A stretch of 26,082 nucleotides of DNA from Aequitasia sp047973235 (GCA_047973235.1 JBKEBP010000235.1:1-26082), one strand, 5' to 3'. Positions 7,992-16,585 are shown, numbered from the stretch's first letter. Notes: generated from the letters alone by a model not told the origin. A program made the numbers and translations.

Positions 7992-8016
7992 ATAATCAAA
8001 ATAAGGAAAACATTTT

Positions 8017-9348
8017 ATGAATAAATCAAAATCGACACTTAATAACCATATGAAAATTCCTTGGCACGATTACACACAAAATAAAGATAATTCACTTTTA
8101 ACTGAATCATCCTTAAATGAGAAGTCTGCTATTATCGGTCGAACCGGAATTATGCTGCTATCCTGCGGAACAGGTGCATGGCGTGTTCGAAGCTCCATGA
8201 ATTCTCTTTCAAGAACCCTTGGAATTACCTGCACTAGCGACATAGGGTTACTTGCAATTCACTACACCTGCTTTGATGGAAATGACAGTATCACCCACAC
8301 TATTTCACTCCCTAACGTAGGTGTAAATACCGCTAAGTTATTTAAAATGGAACAATTCGTAAAGAATTTTTCGAAGAATTGTCTGGAAATGACGGGATAT
8401 GATCTACATCTTCAATTAGATGAAATACAAAATGCTAAGGGTTCTTATTCACCACTTATACATGGATTGGCTGCAGCTATTGCCTGTGGTGCATTTACCT
8501 TTTTACTTGGTGGTGGACCTCTTGAAATGTTTTGTGCTTTTATCGGAGCGGGCGTTGGAAATTATATACGCAACCAGTTAATAAAACACGGATTCACCTT
8601 ATCACTTTGGGTGTCTGCGAGTGTTGCTTCTGCATGTGTTACATATGCAATAGTTATTGCACTTTTAGAAAGATTCCTAAGTGTTTCAACAATACATGAA
8701 GCCGGATACATCTGTGCCATGCTATTTATTATCCCCGGATTTCCATTTATTACAAGTGGAATCGACATGGCCAAACTTGATATTCACTCCGGTCTGGAGC
8801 GATTAGCAAATGCCTTTATTATAATTATAATCGCTACCTTTGTAGGGTGGATTACTGCAATTATACTTGGGATTCAACCCGGTGAATTCACACCTTTGGG
8901 ATTAAGTATGATTACTCTGCTGATACTCAGATTCGTTATGAGCTTCTTTGGAGTATTCGGATTCTCTATTATGTTTAACAGTCCCGTTCCACTAGCTGCA
9001 ACAGCCGGTATAATAGGTGCTTTTGCCAATACCCTACGCTTATCATTAGTCACCTTAGTGGATTGTCCGCCTGCCGCTGCTGCATTTGCAGGAGCATTTC
9101 TCGCCGGGCTAATAGCTTCACTTATTAATAAGTTCAGCGGATACCCGAGAATATCACTAACCGTCCCTTCCATAGTCATCATGGTACCCGGACTATACTT
9201 ATATAGAGCAATTTATGACTTCGGTATCGGATCTATCAGTGACGGCAGTTACTGGCTTATATCCGCACTTATGATAGTTGTGGCACTACCATTTGGGTTA
9301 GTGTTTGCTAGGGTATTGACTGATGGTGGGTTTCGTAGATGTGACTAG
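8017..9348 (+). CDS. Threonine/serine exporter family protein, ThrE-like, two-domain fusion
   Basis: Polytopic inner-membrane protein of 443 residues. The N-terminal soluble part carries the ThrE (DUF1212) pattern with GIMLLSCGTGAWRVRSSM at about 44-61, followed by membrane segments from about 150. The C-terminal half has the second ThrE domain (DUF3815-like) of small hydrophobic helices, including LRLSLVTLVDCPPAAAAFAG and a YPRISLTVPSIVIMVPG block. Many Firmicutes encode the two halves as separate genes; here they are one chain. ThrE in Corynebacterium exports threonine and serine by proton motive force, but the substrate here is not shown. It is divergent from livH, transcribed toward livJ, and ends at a shared terminator. 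AAGGAAA precedes the ATG. Confidence 0.88.
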   Translation: MNKSKSTLNNHMKIPWHDYTQNKDNSLLTESSLNEKSAIIGRTGIMLLSCGTGAWRVRSSMNSLSRTLGITCTSDIGLLAIHYTCFDGNDSITHTISLPNVGVNTAKLFKMEQFVKNFSKNCLEMTGYDLHLQLDEIQNAKGSYSPLIHGLAAAIACGAFTFLLGGGPLEMFCAFIGAGVGNYIRNQLIKHGFTLSLWVSASVASACVTYAIVIALLERFLSVSTIHEAGYICAMLFIIPGFPFITSGIDMAKLDIHSGLERLANAFIIIIIATFVGWITAIILGIQPGEFTPLGLSMITLLILRFVMSFFGVFGFSIMFNSPVPLAATAGIIGAFANTLRLSLVTLVDCPPAAAAFAGAFLAGLIASLINKFSGYPRISLTVPSIVIMVPGLYLYRAIYDFGIGSISDGSYWLISALMIVVALPFGLVFARVLTDGGFRRCD

Positions 9349-9379
9349 GGACTCGTTACTTTTGCATAAATGATAAAAA

Positions 9380-9418
9380 GAAGTGCCATAGAGAATGTAA
9401 ACATTCTTATGGCACTTC
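9380..9418. terminator. Bidirectional terminator between thrE-type gene and livJ-type gene
   Basis: GAAGTGCCATA...AGAAT (9380-9396) pairs with ATTCTTATGGCACTTC (9402-9418) with one bulged G and a short loop. In the livJ direction it is followed by TTTTTA, a good tail; in the thrE direction the tail is the weaker CTTCTATATTT. It lies between two convergent stop codons. Confidence 0.8.
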
Positions 9419-9453
9419 CTTCTATATTTAGCTTGATTTATCTTGGTTCTAAG

Positions 9454-10641
9454 TTACATCATTTTATAAACGCCGTCTTCTATTATGACTGCTTTTGGTT
9501 CTTTGTTAGGCTCTCCGCCTTCTTGCCATCTGATATCTCCTGTGAGACCTTTTACTTCGATATTAAGCATTGAAGGTGAAAGTGCATCACATATGTCAGA
9601 AACATTCATGTCTGTTGTTACTTTTGCATCTTCTGCCGCTGCTTTGATAGCATATATCGCATCATATGCATCAGCTGCAAACTGAATCGGAACTGCGCCA
9701 TCATAAGCATCTTTGTATGCTGTTACAAAGTCTTGTGTTTGCTCATCCTCTGCATTAGCATCGAATGGTGTAAGTAACATTGTTCCTTCTGCAAGGCTTG
9801 TATCGAAGCCATCCATTGAAAGAATTCCGTCAAGTCCATCACATCCGAAGAATGTAGGAGCATAATCCATATCAGATGCTTGCTTTAATATAAGTGAAGC
9901 TTCTGTGTAATAGATTGGTAAGAATACTAATTCTGCACCTGCATCTTGTGCTTTTTGAAGTTGAACTGAGAAGTCTTTGTTACTATCTGCTGTAAAAGCT
10001 TCAGCTGATACGATGTCAATACCTTGTGATTCTGCTTCTTTTGCAAAGTTATCGTATATTCCCTTTGAATAAGCATCTGAACTATCATAAATAGCTGCTA
10101 CCTTAGTTGCAATTTTATTCTCACCGATATACTCTGCAGACTTAGTTCCTTGCTCAGGATCTGAGAAACATAATCTAAATGCATTATCTCCACTGATACA
10201 ATCAACAGCTGTTCCTGATGGTGTAATTAGGAACATGTTATCATCTGAAGCTTCTGCTTGAACAGCGATACAAGGTGTTGATGTTACTGTACCCATGAGC
10301 ATCTGCATGCCCCAATCCTTAAGTGTATTATAAGCATTAACTGATTTCTCTGCATCATGTACGTCATCTTCAAACTTGAATTCAATTTCCTTGCCGTTTA
10401 TTCCACCAGCTTCATTGATTTCTTTTACTGCAATTTCTGCACCATTTTTTACCGCTATACCATATGTTGCTGCGTCTCCGGTAATAGGACCAATTCCACC
10501 AATTTTAAATGTGTCTGCTGATTCACTATCGCTTCCGCTATCACTATCACTGCTGTCATTGTTTCCACCACAAGCTGCCACCATTGTCATCATAAGTGAT
10601 ACAACGATTAATAGGCTTGCAATTCTCTTAAAACTTTTCAT
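9454..10641 (-). CDS. livJ: Branched-chain amino acid ABC transporter substrate-binding lipoprotein
   Basis: Extracellular binding protein tethered to the membrane by lipid, delivering amino acid to LivHM. It has 395 residues. A signal peptide with lipobox VAAC puts the lipidated cysteine at 24, followed by a Ser/Asp-rich linker (about 27-44) and the mature domain starting DTFKIGGIGPITGDAATYG, the LIV-binding family opening. Other family blocks are NEAGGINGKEI, FEDDVHDAEKS and ITPSGTAVDC. It does not sit in the liv operon: thrE lies between it and livH, and it has its own promoter with a dyad over the start region. GGGAGGA precedes the ATG. Ligand specificity among Leu, Ile, Val or others cannot be read from sequence. 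Confidence 0.94.
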   Translation of the reverse strand: MKSFKRIASLLIVVSLMMTMVAACGGNNDSSDSDSGSDSESADTFKIGGIGPITGDAATYGIAVKNGAEIAVKEINEAGGINGKEIEFKFEDDVHDAEKSVNAYNTLKDWGMQMLMGTVTSTPCIAVQAEASDDNMFLITPSGTAVDCISGDNAFRLCFSDPEQGTKSAEYIGENKIATKVAAIYDSSDAYSKGIYDNFAKEAESQGIDIVSAEAFTADSNKDFSVQLQKAQDAGAELVFLPIYYTEASLILKQASDMDYAPTFFGCDGLDGILSMDGFDTSLAEGTMLLTPFDANAEDEQTQDFVTAYKDAYDGAVPIQFAADAYDAIYAIKAAAEDAKVTTDMNVSDICDALSPSMLNIEVKGLTGDIRWQEGGEPNKEPKAVIIEDGVYKMM

Positions 10642-10654
10642 AATAATTTTTCCT

Positions 10655-10710
10655 CCCTATTTCTTTGTAATTACTTTTTTTATATTACAGAGAAATAGGG
10701 GGTTTGTCAA
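10655..10710 (-). promoter_or_regulatory. livJ promoter overlapped by a 17-bp dyad operator
   Basis: Reading toward livJ: TTGACA (10710-10705), a 17-bp spacer, then TAATAT (10687-10682). An inverted repeat with 17-bp arms and one mismatch spans this: 10655-10671 (CCCTATTTCTTTGTAAT) and 10684-10700, separated by 12 bp. The predicted start falls in the central gap, so the full hairpin would not be in the mRNA and the dyad is best read as a DNA operator. The inner end of the near arm touches the ribosome-binding region. Confidence 0.65.
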
Positions 10711-10725
10711 TTTAAATTCAAGGTA

Positions 10726-11640
10726 TTAAGCAAAGAACTGTTCTAAGTACCTCTTGCTTTGCTTAAGTGCTCCCAGTTTGTCATCATGACTTCCTTCAAA
10801 GGCTTTATCTTCTATTTCTATACAGCTATATCCCGTATAACCAATGTCTGTGAGCGCACTAATGTATTTGCTCCAGTCTACATCTCCAAGTCCGGGAATC
10901 TTCGGTATCATATAATCTAGTGGATATGCCATTATTCCACATTTCTTCAATTTGTTATCTAATAATTTAATGTCCTTGTAATGAACATGGAATATCTTAT
11001 CCTTGAACTCATAAATCGGTGATATATAATCCATCATCTGCCATACAAAATGTGATGGATCGAAGTTAATTCCCAAGTTATCATATGGAAGAATCTCAAA
11101 TACCCTTTGCCATATATCCGGTGAAGTCATTAGATTCTGTCCTCCCGGCCACTGTTCACTTCCGAATAGCATTGGGCAATTCTCTATTGCAATTTTAACA
11201 CCAAGAGACTTTGCCATATCAAGGATCGCCGGCCATACATCTTCTACTATCCTCAAGTTTTCCTCTACCGTCTTATTCTGATCACGTCCGATGAATGAAG
11301 TGACCATATTAATATCGAGTTTATGACTCGCCCTTATTACCGCACGGAGGTGATCAACTATCTGGTCTCTTCTCTCCACATTTGGTTCTAAAGTATTTGG
11401 ATAATAAGCAAGTGACGATATTTCAACACCACTTTTCTTACAGTATGCTTTGACATAACTTACCTTTTCATCATCCAAGTTCTCTACATCCAGATGACAA
11501 ACTCCGGCATATCTTCTCTCAGCCTTTCCGTTTGGCCAACACGCCAGTTCAACGCAGCCAAAACCAAGCTCCTTGGCAGTATCTATTACATCCTCAAACG
11601 AATCTTCATCTAAAATTGAACTTACAAATCCCATTTTCAT
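10726..11640 (-). CDS. Sugar phosphate isomerase/epimerase family TIM-barrel protein
   Basis: Soluble protein of 304 residues of the AP-endonuclease-2-type TIM barrel (IolE/YcjR-like). The start GFVSSILDEDSFEDVIDTA and the metal-site blocks are visible: AIEN (E153), INFDPSH (D194, H197), FHVHYKD (H220, D223) and CIEIED (E275-D278), ending with GDVDW before the last helices. These proteins isomerise, epimerise or dehydrate sugars, inositol derivatives or keto-glycosides using a divalent metal. It is the last gene of the sugar transport operon, 20 nt after the permease gene, with AAAGGGGGT before the ATG. The pairing with a Gfo/Idh enzyme suggests action on an oxidised sugar or inositol; the exact substrate is unknown. 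Confidence 0.85.
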   Translation of the reverse strand: MKMGFVSSILDEDSFEDVIDTAKELGFGCVELACWPNGKAERRYAGVCHLDVENLDDEKVSYVKAYCKKSGVEISSLAYYPNTLEPNVERRDQIVDHLRAVIRASHKLDINMVTSFIGRDQNKTVEENLRIVEDVWPAILDMAKSLGVKIAIENCPMLFGSEQWPGGQNLMTSPDIWQRVFEILPYDNLGINFDPSHFVWQMMDYISPIYEFKDKIFHVHYKDIKLLDNKLKKCGIMAYPLDYMIPKIPGLGDVDWSKYISALTDIGYTGYSCIEIEDKAFEGSHDDKLGALKQSKRYLEQFFA

Positions 11641-11660
11641 TTTAATCGACCCCCTTTCCG

Positions 11661-12722
11661 TTAGGCAGCGTTATGTTTTACGTGACTACTGCCAATATAT
11701 GTATGTACTAGTTTTTGTTTAAGTTTAGGGCCAGCAATCTGTACCATAATTACTATAATTAAGATAATCCCCTTAATCGCATCATTTATAAGTGAATCCA
11801 TCTTAAGCGCTATTATAATCTTATCTATAATAGTATATGACATTGCACCGAACAAAATTCCAAGGAATTTTCCTTTGCCGCCTTGCATTGCTATACCACC
11901 GAGTACTACCGAGGCTATTGCATACATCTCATAACTTCGTCCCGTAGTTGCCGGGTCAGCAGATGCGTTCATTGAAATCCATAGAAATGCACCTAATCCC
12001 GTTAATAAACCTGATAATGCGAATACACTTACCCTTATAAGGCTAACATTTATGCCTGCCATGTGCGCTCCAATATCATTACTGCCTATGGCATATACCT
12101 TCTTACCGTATTTTGTTGAAGTACTAAGATATACAAGTGAAATTGTCACTACTATAAGAATAATTCCTACAATAGGTATTGTAGCTATTCTTCCGTTTCC
12201 AAAATCATATAATGGCTGATATGAGCTGTTATCATGTATCATTTTGTAGACCGAACTACCTTGACCGATTAACTTTTTATCGATCTTCTGACAATAGTAT
12301 TGGGCAAATGATCTAAATATCAACATAGTTGCAAGAGTTACTATAAATGACGGTATTTTAACTGCACCAACCAGTAAACCATTAATGAGTCCACATACCA
12401 TTCCAAATCCAACTGCAAACAACAGTGTAATAACTATGCTGTTAGTCATGTTGAAAATAACTACACTAAATCCGGCATCAAAGGCCAGAAGAGAACCTAC
12501 AGATAAGTCGATATCCCCTGTTACTATAACAAGTCCCATACCTACTGCCATTACTCCAATAACAGCCGAATGTCTGAATATATTCATCATGCCACCCCAA
12601 GTAAGCCCATTACAGGTAATAGCATATATAACAAAAATTACTAAGAAAACTATGATAAAACTAAATTCTCCCATTATTTTTGAAATCTTCTTTGGTGTAT
12701 GTTTAGATGTATTGCTTTTCAC
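11661..12722 (-). CDS. Sugar ABC transporter permease (RbsC-type)
   Basis: Polytopic inner-membrane permease of the carbohydrate uptake transporter-2 type, 353 residues. Family signatures are VGMGLVIVTGDIDLSVGSLLAF, the loop VKIPSFIVTLATMLIFRS, YAIGSNDIGAHMAGINV and the ASVVLGGIAMQGGKGK region. About eight or more hydrophobic segments are present, with a basic N-terminus. An ATG at 12752 is in frame but poorly placed; the GTG at 12722 has a perfect AAGGAGG 8 nt upstream (12731-12737) and overlaps the ATPase stop by 20 nt, so it is the preferred start. It works with the double ATPase and binding lipoprotein upstream. The sugar is not identifiable. Confidence 0.93.
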   Translation of the reverse strand: MKSNTSKHTPKKISKIMGEFSFIIVFLVIFVIYAITCNGLTWGGMMNIFRHSAVIGVMAVGMGLVIVTGDIDLSVGSLLAFDAGFSVVIFNMTNSIVITLLFAVGFGMVCGLINGLLVGAVKIPSFIVTLATMLIFRSFAQYYCQKIDKKLIGQGSSVYKMIHDNSSYQPLYDFGNGRIATIPIVGIILIVVTISLVYLSTSTKYGKKVYAIGSNDIGAHMAGINVSLIRVSVFALSGLLTGLGAFLWISMNASADPATTGRSYEMYAIASVVLGGIAMQGGKGKFLGILFGAMSYTIIDKIIIALKMDSLINDAIKGIILIIVIMVQIAGPKLKQKLVHTYIGSSHVKHNAA

Positions 12723-14223
12723 TGTAATTTCCTCCTTGTTTTTCAATAGCATTGGTGGAATATAGCATCACTGTCTTTTCATCTATTTTATTATGCTCTA
12801 ACGTTTTAATAATTGTACCATTGTAAAATATGTGACATACATCAGCAATTTTCTGCATCTCCGGTATTTCCAGTGAGTTAAAAAGTATAGTTTTTCCTTT
12901 ATCAGCAAGTTCCAGAATAAGCTTATATATCTCTTGCTTTGCACCCACATCGATTCCCTGCGTCGGATTATCCAGAAGCAAAATATCTGCTCCGGTATTA
13001 AGCCATCTTGCAAGAAATACCTTCTGTTGATTTCCTCCACTAAGAGAAGTTATTTTTTCTGAGCATTTTTCCGCTTTAATGTTTAACAGCTTCTTATATT
13101 CCATAAAGTTTTTCACTTCTCTTCGTTTGTGAATATGCATTCGCAGGCTGGAAAGCGTATGTTCTGATAAACAAGTGTTATCTAATAAAGACATATCCGG
13201 TATAACTGATGTTTCCTTTCTATTGGATGGAAGCATTGCGACTTTGTGCTTCATCGCATTATGGATTGACTCATGTTTAATCTTTTTTCCATGTATATAT
13301 ATCTCTCCACTAGCTGAACGAGTTGCTCCAAACATACATTGAAGCAGTTCACTACTTCCTGAACCTTGTAGTCCGGTAATTCCGACTATCTGTCCTTTTT
13401 TTATTGATAAATTTACATCGTGGAAACCATCTCCGGAAAGATTTCTTATTTCAAATACAGTATCACTAAGTGAGCGAATCTTATATATGTCCTGGTTCTT
13501 ATATGATTCTCCAACCATAGCCTTCGTAACATCTTCAGGTGTAGTATCTTCCACTCTTCCTGTAGAAATAAGTTCTCCATTTCTTAGAATTGTATAATTA
13601 TCAGCAATTTTGAATATCTCCGGCATCTTGTGAGAAATGAATATAAACGAAGTTCCCTTTTGCTTTCTCTTTCTGATTATGTCAAATAGATGATCTATCT
13701 CATCATTTCCAAGCGCCGTAGTTGGTTCATCCAATATCAACAACTTTGCTTTAAAGAATAACGCTTTAGAAATCTCCAGCAATTGCTTTTCACTGGTTTT
13801 AAGATTACCTACCGACTCAGTTGGATCTATTAACACACCTAATTCTTCGAATAAACTTCTTGTTGTTTCAATCATTTTCTTTTTATTCAATTTACCAAGG
13901 GCATTCGTATATTCCCGGTCAAGGAAAATATTTTCGAATACCTTCAAGTCATTAAACAAATTTAGCTCTTGGTGTACGAATGCAATACCACTCTTCTCTG
14001 CTTCTTTAATCGATACATGCGATGTTTCTTTTCCATCTATAAATACACTTCCGGTGTCACGTGGATAGACACCGGCTAGTATATTCATTAATGTGGATTT
14101 TCCTGCACCATTTTCTCCAAGCAGTGCATGAACTTCTCCTGGCTCAAGCTTTAAACTAACATCCTTTAGTACCTGTACTGTATTAAATGATTTATATATG
14201 TGTTTCATTTCTATTAAGCTCAT
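12703..14223 (-). CDS. Sugar ABC transporter double ATP-binding protein (RbsA/MglA-type)
   Basis: Cytoplasmic ATPase with two fused nucleotide-binding domains, 506 residues, the usual size. Domain 1 has Walker A GENGAGKST (36-44), a degenerate signature LKTSEKQ (141-147), Walker B LLILDEPTTAL and ISHKM. Domain 2 has the family-typical non-canonical Walker A GLQGSGSSE, signature LSGGNQQKV and LLLDNPTQGIDVGAK. In that second Walker B the usual Glu after Asp is Asn (N419, codon AAT), so domain 2 probably binds rather than hydrolyses ATP well. GGAG lies 5 nt before the ATG. It follows the binding-protein gene by 25 nt and overlaps the permease start. Confidence 0.94.
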   Translation of the reverse strand: MSLIEMKHIYKSFNTVQVLKDVSLKLEPGEVHALLGENGAGKSTLMNILAGVYPRDTGSVFIDGKETSHVSIKEAEKSGIAFVHQELNLFNDLKVFENIFLDREYTNALGKLNKKKMIETTRSLFEELGVLIDPTESVGNLKTSEKQLLEISKALFFKAKLLILDEPTTALGNDEIDHLFDIIRKRKQKGTSFIFISHKMPEIFKIADNYTILRNGELISTGRVEDTTPEDVTKAMVGESYKNQDIYKIRSLSDTVFEIRNLSGDGFHDVNLSIKKGQIVGITGLQGSGSSELLQCMFGATRSASGEIYIHGKKIKHESIHNAMKHKVAMLPSNRKETSVIPDMSLLDNTCLSEHTLSSLRMHIHKRREVKNFMEYKKLLNIKAEKCSEKITSLSGGNQQKVFLARWLNTGADILLLDNPTQGIDVGAKQEIYKLILELADKGKTILFNSLEIPEMQKIADVCHIFYNGTIIKTLEHNKIDEKTVMLYSTNAIEKQGGNYSEKQYI

Positions 14224-14248
14224 ACTTGCTCCATTTCCACATCTATAT

Positions 14249-15340
14249 TTAGAATGATGGATATTTGTCTACGTTGTCCTTCGTTACATTCTCGCAGGCA
14301 ATAACATGGTCCTGAGTAACATCCTTTTTGTTAAGATGATCTACCATATCCTGAATAGCTGTTTGAATCATAGATGGGCTATATGTTACTGACATGATTC
14401 CACCAACATTTGTTGCTATATCTTTAAACGAATCACCCCTAATAGCTGCATATAATTCTTCAAGGCCACCACAACCTGTAATAAATGGTTTGTTATTAAC
14501 AAATTCCGTCTTAGTTGCGTCATCAATACCACCACCATCTAAGGCTTCAAGTCTTCCCATTGCTAACTCATCATCTTCGGCATAAAACCATTTTATTCCT
14601 GCATTAGATTTATCACCCATTAATGATTCAAATGCTGTTTTAGTATCTGAACGGCTCCAGTTCATTGCACCTGAATATGTTATCTTTTTTAGATCCGCAT
14701 CTGACCATTTGTCTGCATCATCAATCTTCTTACCTGCGAATTCAACCTGACCTGTTAAATACTTAGTAAATCCACCGTTACGAAGTGTTGTTACGGAAGA
14801 TGTATCACCTTCATATACATATACAGGGTCACCGGGTTTTAATCCTTGCTCTACAAAGTACTCTGCAGCTCCTGCACCGATACCCTCGTTATCACCTTTT
14901 ACATTAGAAACAGCTTTATCTTTGACCCCGTCTATAATACGATCAAATTCAACAAATGGAATATCTGCATCTGCCAATTCCTGAATTGCTGATTCTACGG
15001 TATCATCAATTGGCTGTATAACTACGGAGATGTTCTTCTCACCTTTAGAAATAATATCCTCGATATTGGTTATTTGCTCTGCTGCATCTGCTGATGTTAT
15101 TAACTCTGCTTCATACTTTCCATCACCGTTAACTTCTTTGATTTTTTCCTTTGCAAACTTTGCAACTGAACCTGTCCAACCATGATCCTCAGGTGCTGTC
15201 AGCACATAGATATGGCTCTTCTCTGCCTTCTTGTCACCACTTTCCTTACTTTCTGATTTAGCACCACCGCATGCTGCAAGGGATAATACCATAGCAGACA
15301 CCATAAATACGGTTAGTACTTTACGTAGTAGGTTTTTCAT
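14249..15340 (-). CDS. Sugar ABC transporter substrate-binding lipoprotein
   Basis: Membrane-anchored binding protein of 363 residues with a type I periplasmic-binding fold. The signal peptide ends in LAAC with lipidated Cys24, then a Lys/Ser/Glu linker to about 40. The mature start SHIYVLTAPEDHGWTGSVA and the blocks VVIQPIDDTVESAI, IPFVEFDRI and NVKGDNEGIG resemble ribose/galactose-type binding proteins. The aromatic and charged residues suggest a sugar or polyol ligand, but I cannot name it. GAAGGAG precedes the ATG. It lies 55 nt after the oxidoreductase gene and 25 nt before the ATPase gene, with no terminator between. Confidence 0.92.
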   Translation of the reverse strand: MKNLLRKVLTVFMVSAMVLSLAACGGAKSESKESGDKKAEKSHIYVLTAPEDHGWTGSVAKFAKEKIKEVNGDGKYEAELITSADAAEQITNIEDIISKGEKNISVVIQPIDDTVESAIQELADADIPFVEFDRIIDGVKDKAVSNVKGDNEGIGAGAAEYFVEQGLKPGDPVYVYEGDTSSVTTLRNGGFTKYLTGQVEFAGKKIDDADKWSDADLKKITYSGAMNWSRSDTKTAFESLMGDKSNAGIKWFYAEDDELAMGRLEALDGGGIDDATKTEFVNNKPFITGCGGLEELYAAIRGDSFKDIATNVGGIMSVTYSPSMIQTAIQDMVDHLNKKDVTQDHVIACENVTKDNVDKYPSF

Positions 15341-15395
15341 CTTCTTCTCCTTCTTTCTTGTAATTTATTTTCATTGTAAAAATTATTGAACGTCT

Positions 15396-16430
15396 TTATA
15401 TCTTGACAGTTCTTCCTTCATTACTAGAGTCTATCGCAGCAAACACAGCTTCCATAGTATTAAGAACTGTTTCGCCGGATACGCTCGGTTTTCTATTATG
15501 AGTCAATGCATCTACGAACTCATCTATTATTCCTGATTTCGTTTGGTTATCATTCGTCTGGATTTTATCGACCTTATAGAAATCCTCTTCACCCACCTTC
15601 TTATCCACCTCAATTGAATATGCCGGGTTTCCGAAAATTTTCATTATTCCTTTAGTTCCATAAATAATAGTTGAATTATCCTCATGTGCATAATACGTCC
15701 AACTTGAAGTCATCGTACCTATTACTCCACTAGACATCTGATATATACACAATGCGTTATCATCTAGGTCAATTAATTCGCCTTCGCTATTTCTCTTATC
15801 CAACGTTACAAGCTTACCTGTGACTTCCACAATATCATCGTCGAGCAGAAATCTAATAAGATCCGTCTTATGTACTCCTAAATCTGCCATAGCACCCATT
15901 GAAGCCTTCTTTTTATCAAAGAACCAGTTATTTTTACCTTTGTCTATACTCCAGTTCTCCGGCCCACCATGGCCAAAGGTAGTTTTAAATGTTAGCGCCT
16001 TGCCTATTTCTCCTGCTTTAATCAGCTCCCTAGCTCTTATATGAGTTCCTACAAAACGTTGATTTTGACCGATCATCAGGAACTTACTATTTGATTTCGC
16101 TGCTTCTACCATCTTTCGACAATCCTCAATGTTTGTTGCCATCGGCTTTTCACACAATACATGCTTCCCCGCCTTAAGTGCTTGTATGGTAATATCTGCA
16201 TGTGCGTTATTCGCGACACAAACGCTGACCGCATCAATATCTTTTTCGTCCAACATCTTATCTAAGCTTTTATATGCTTTACCGCCATGAACTTTCGCCA
16301 GTTCACTCGCTCTGTCATAGTCATAATCATAATATCCCTCTATAGTCACAGCATTATTATCTAAGTATTCCGGGATATGTCGAACCTGCGCTATCTTGCC
16401 GCAGCCTATTATTCCTACTTTCATTTTCAC
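15396..16430 (-). CDS. Gfo/Idh/MocA family NAD(P)-dependent oxidoreductase
   Basis: Cytosolic dehydrogenase of 344 residues. The Rossmann motif VGIIGCGKIA opens the protein (G9-x-G11), the family EKP motif is in HVLCEKPMA (94-96), and the catalytic pair is in DLGVHKTD (D183, H187). Family members oxidise a ring hydroxyl of sugars or inositols with NAD(P). Encoded first in the sugar operon and divergent from the LacI-type regulator, it probably oxidises the imported sugar, perhaps to a keto sugar for the TIM-barrel partner at the operon end. Inositol dehydrogenase is possible but unproven. GGAGGTG lies upstream of the ATG at 16430; a second ATG two codons later is a minor alternative. Confidence 0.9.
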   Translation of the reverse strand: MKMKVGIIGCGKIAQVRHIPEYLDNNAVTIEGYYDYDYDRASELAKVHGGKAYKSLDKMLDEKDIDAVSVCVANNAHADITIQALKAGKHVLCEKPMATNIEDCRKMVEAAKSNSKFLMIGQNQRFVGTHIRARELIKAGEIGKALTFKTTFGHGGPENWSIDKGKNNWFFDKKKASMGAMADLGVHKTDLIRFLLDDDIVEVTGKLVTLDKRNSEGELIDLDDNALCIYQMSSGVIGTMTSSWTYYAHEDNSTIIYGTKGIMKIFGNPAYSIEVDKKVGEEDFYKVDKIQTNDNQTKSGIIDEFVDALTHNRKPSVSGETVLNTMEAVFAAIDSSNEGRTVKI

Positions 16431-16503
16431 ACCTCCAAGTTATAGGTATGTTAGTCCTTAAATAATTCATTTTCAAGACTTCGCGACATTTTCGTATGAT
16501 TGC

Positions 16504-16530
16504 TTATTATCTCAATTCGAAATATGTCAA
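16504..16530 (-). promoter_or_regulatory. Putative sugar-operon promoter with CG-centred operator-like palindrome
   Basis: Reading toward the oxidoreductase: TTGACA (16530-16525), a 15-bp spacer, TAATAA (16509-16504). The spacer holds an imperfect CG-centred palindrome AATTCGAAAT (16514-16523, 8 of 10 positions symmetric), the kind of core LacI-family proteins bind. The short spacer weakens the promoter call; a repressor site in the spacer fits the divergent regulator. Confidence 0.4.
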
Positions 16531-16585
16531 GCTGCACATAAAATGAAATAAAATGCTGAAAACTTTTCAATATCATGAAACGATG

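Noticed and set aside
10655..10700. The livJ dyad as a terminator for the sugar operon
   Set aside because: In the direction of transcription the second arm is followed by GGAAAAATTATT rather than a U-run, and the dyad overlaps a good promoter.
10376..10729. 117-residue plus-strand open frame over livJ
   Set aside because: Its sequence is the complement of the livJ signal peptide and linker region; low-complexity Ser/Leu/Pro composition marks it as a shadow.
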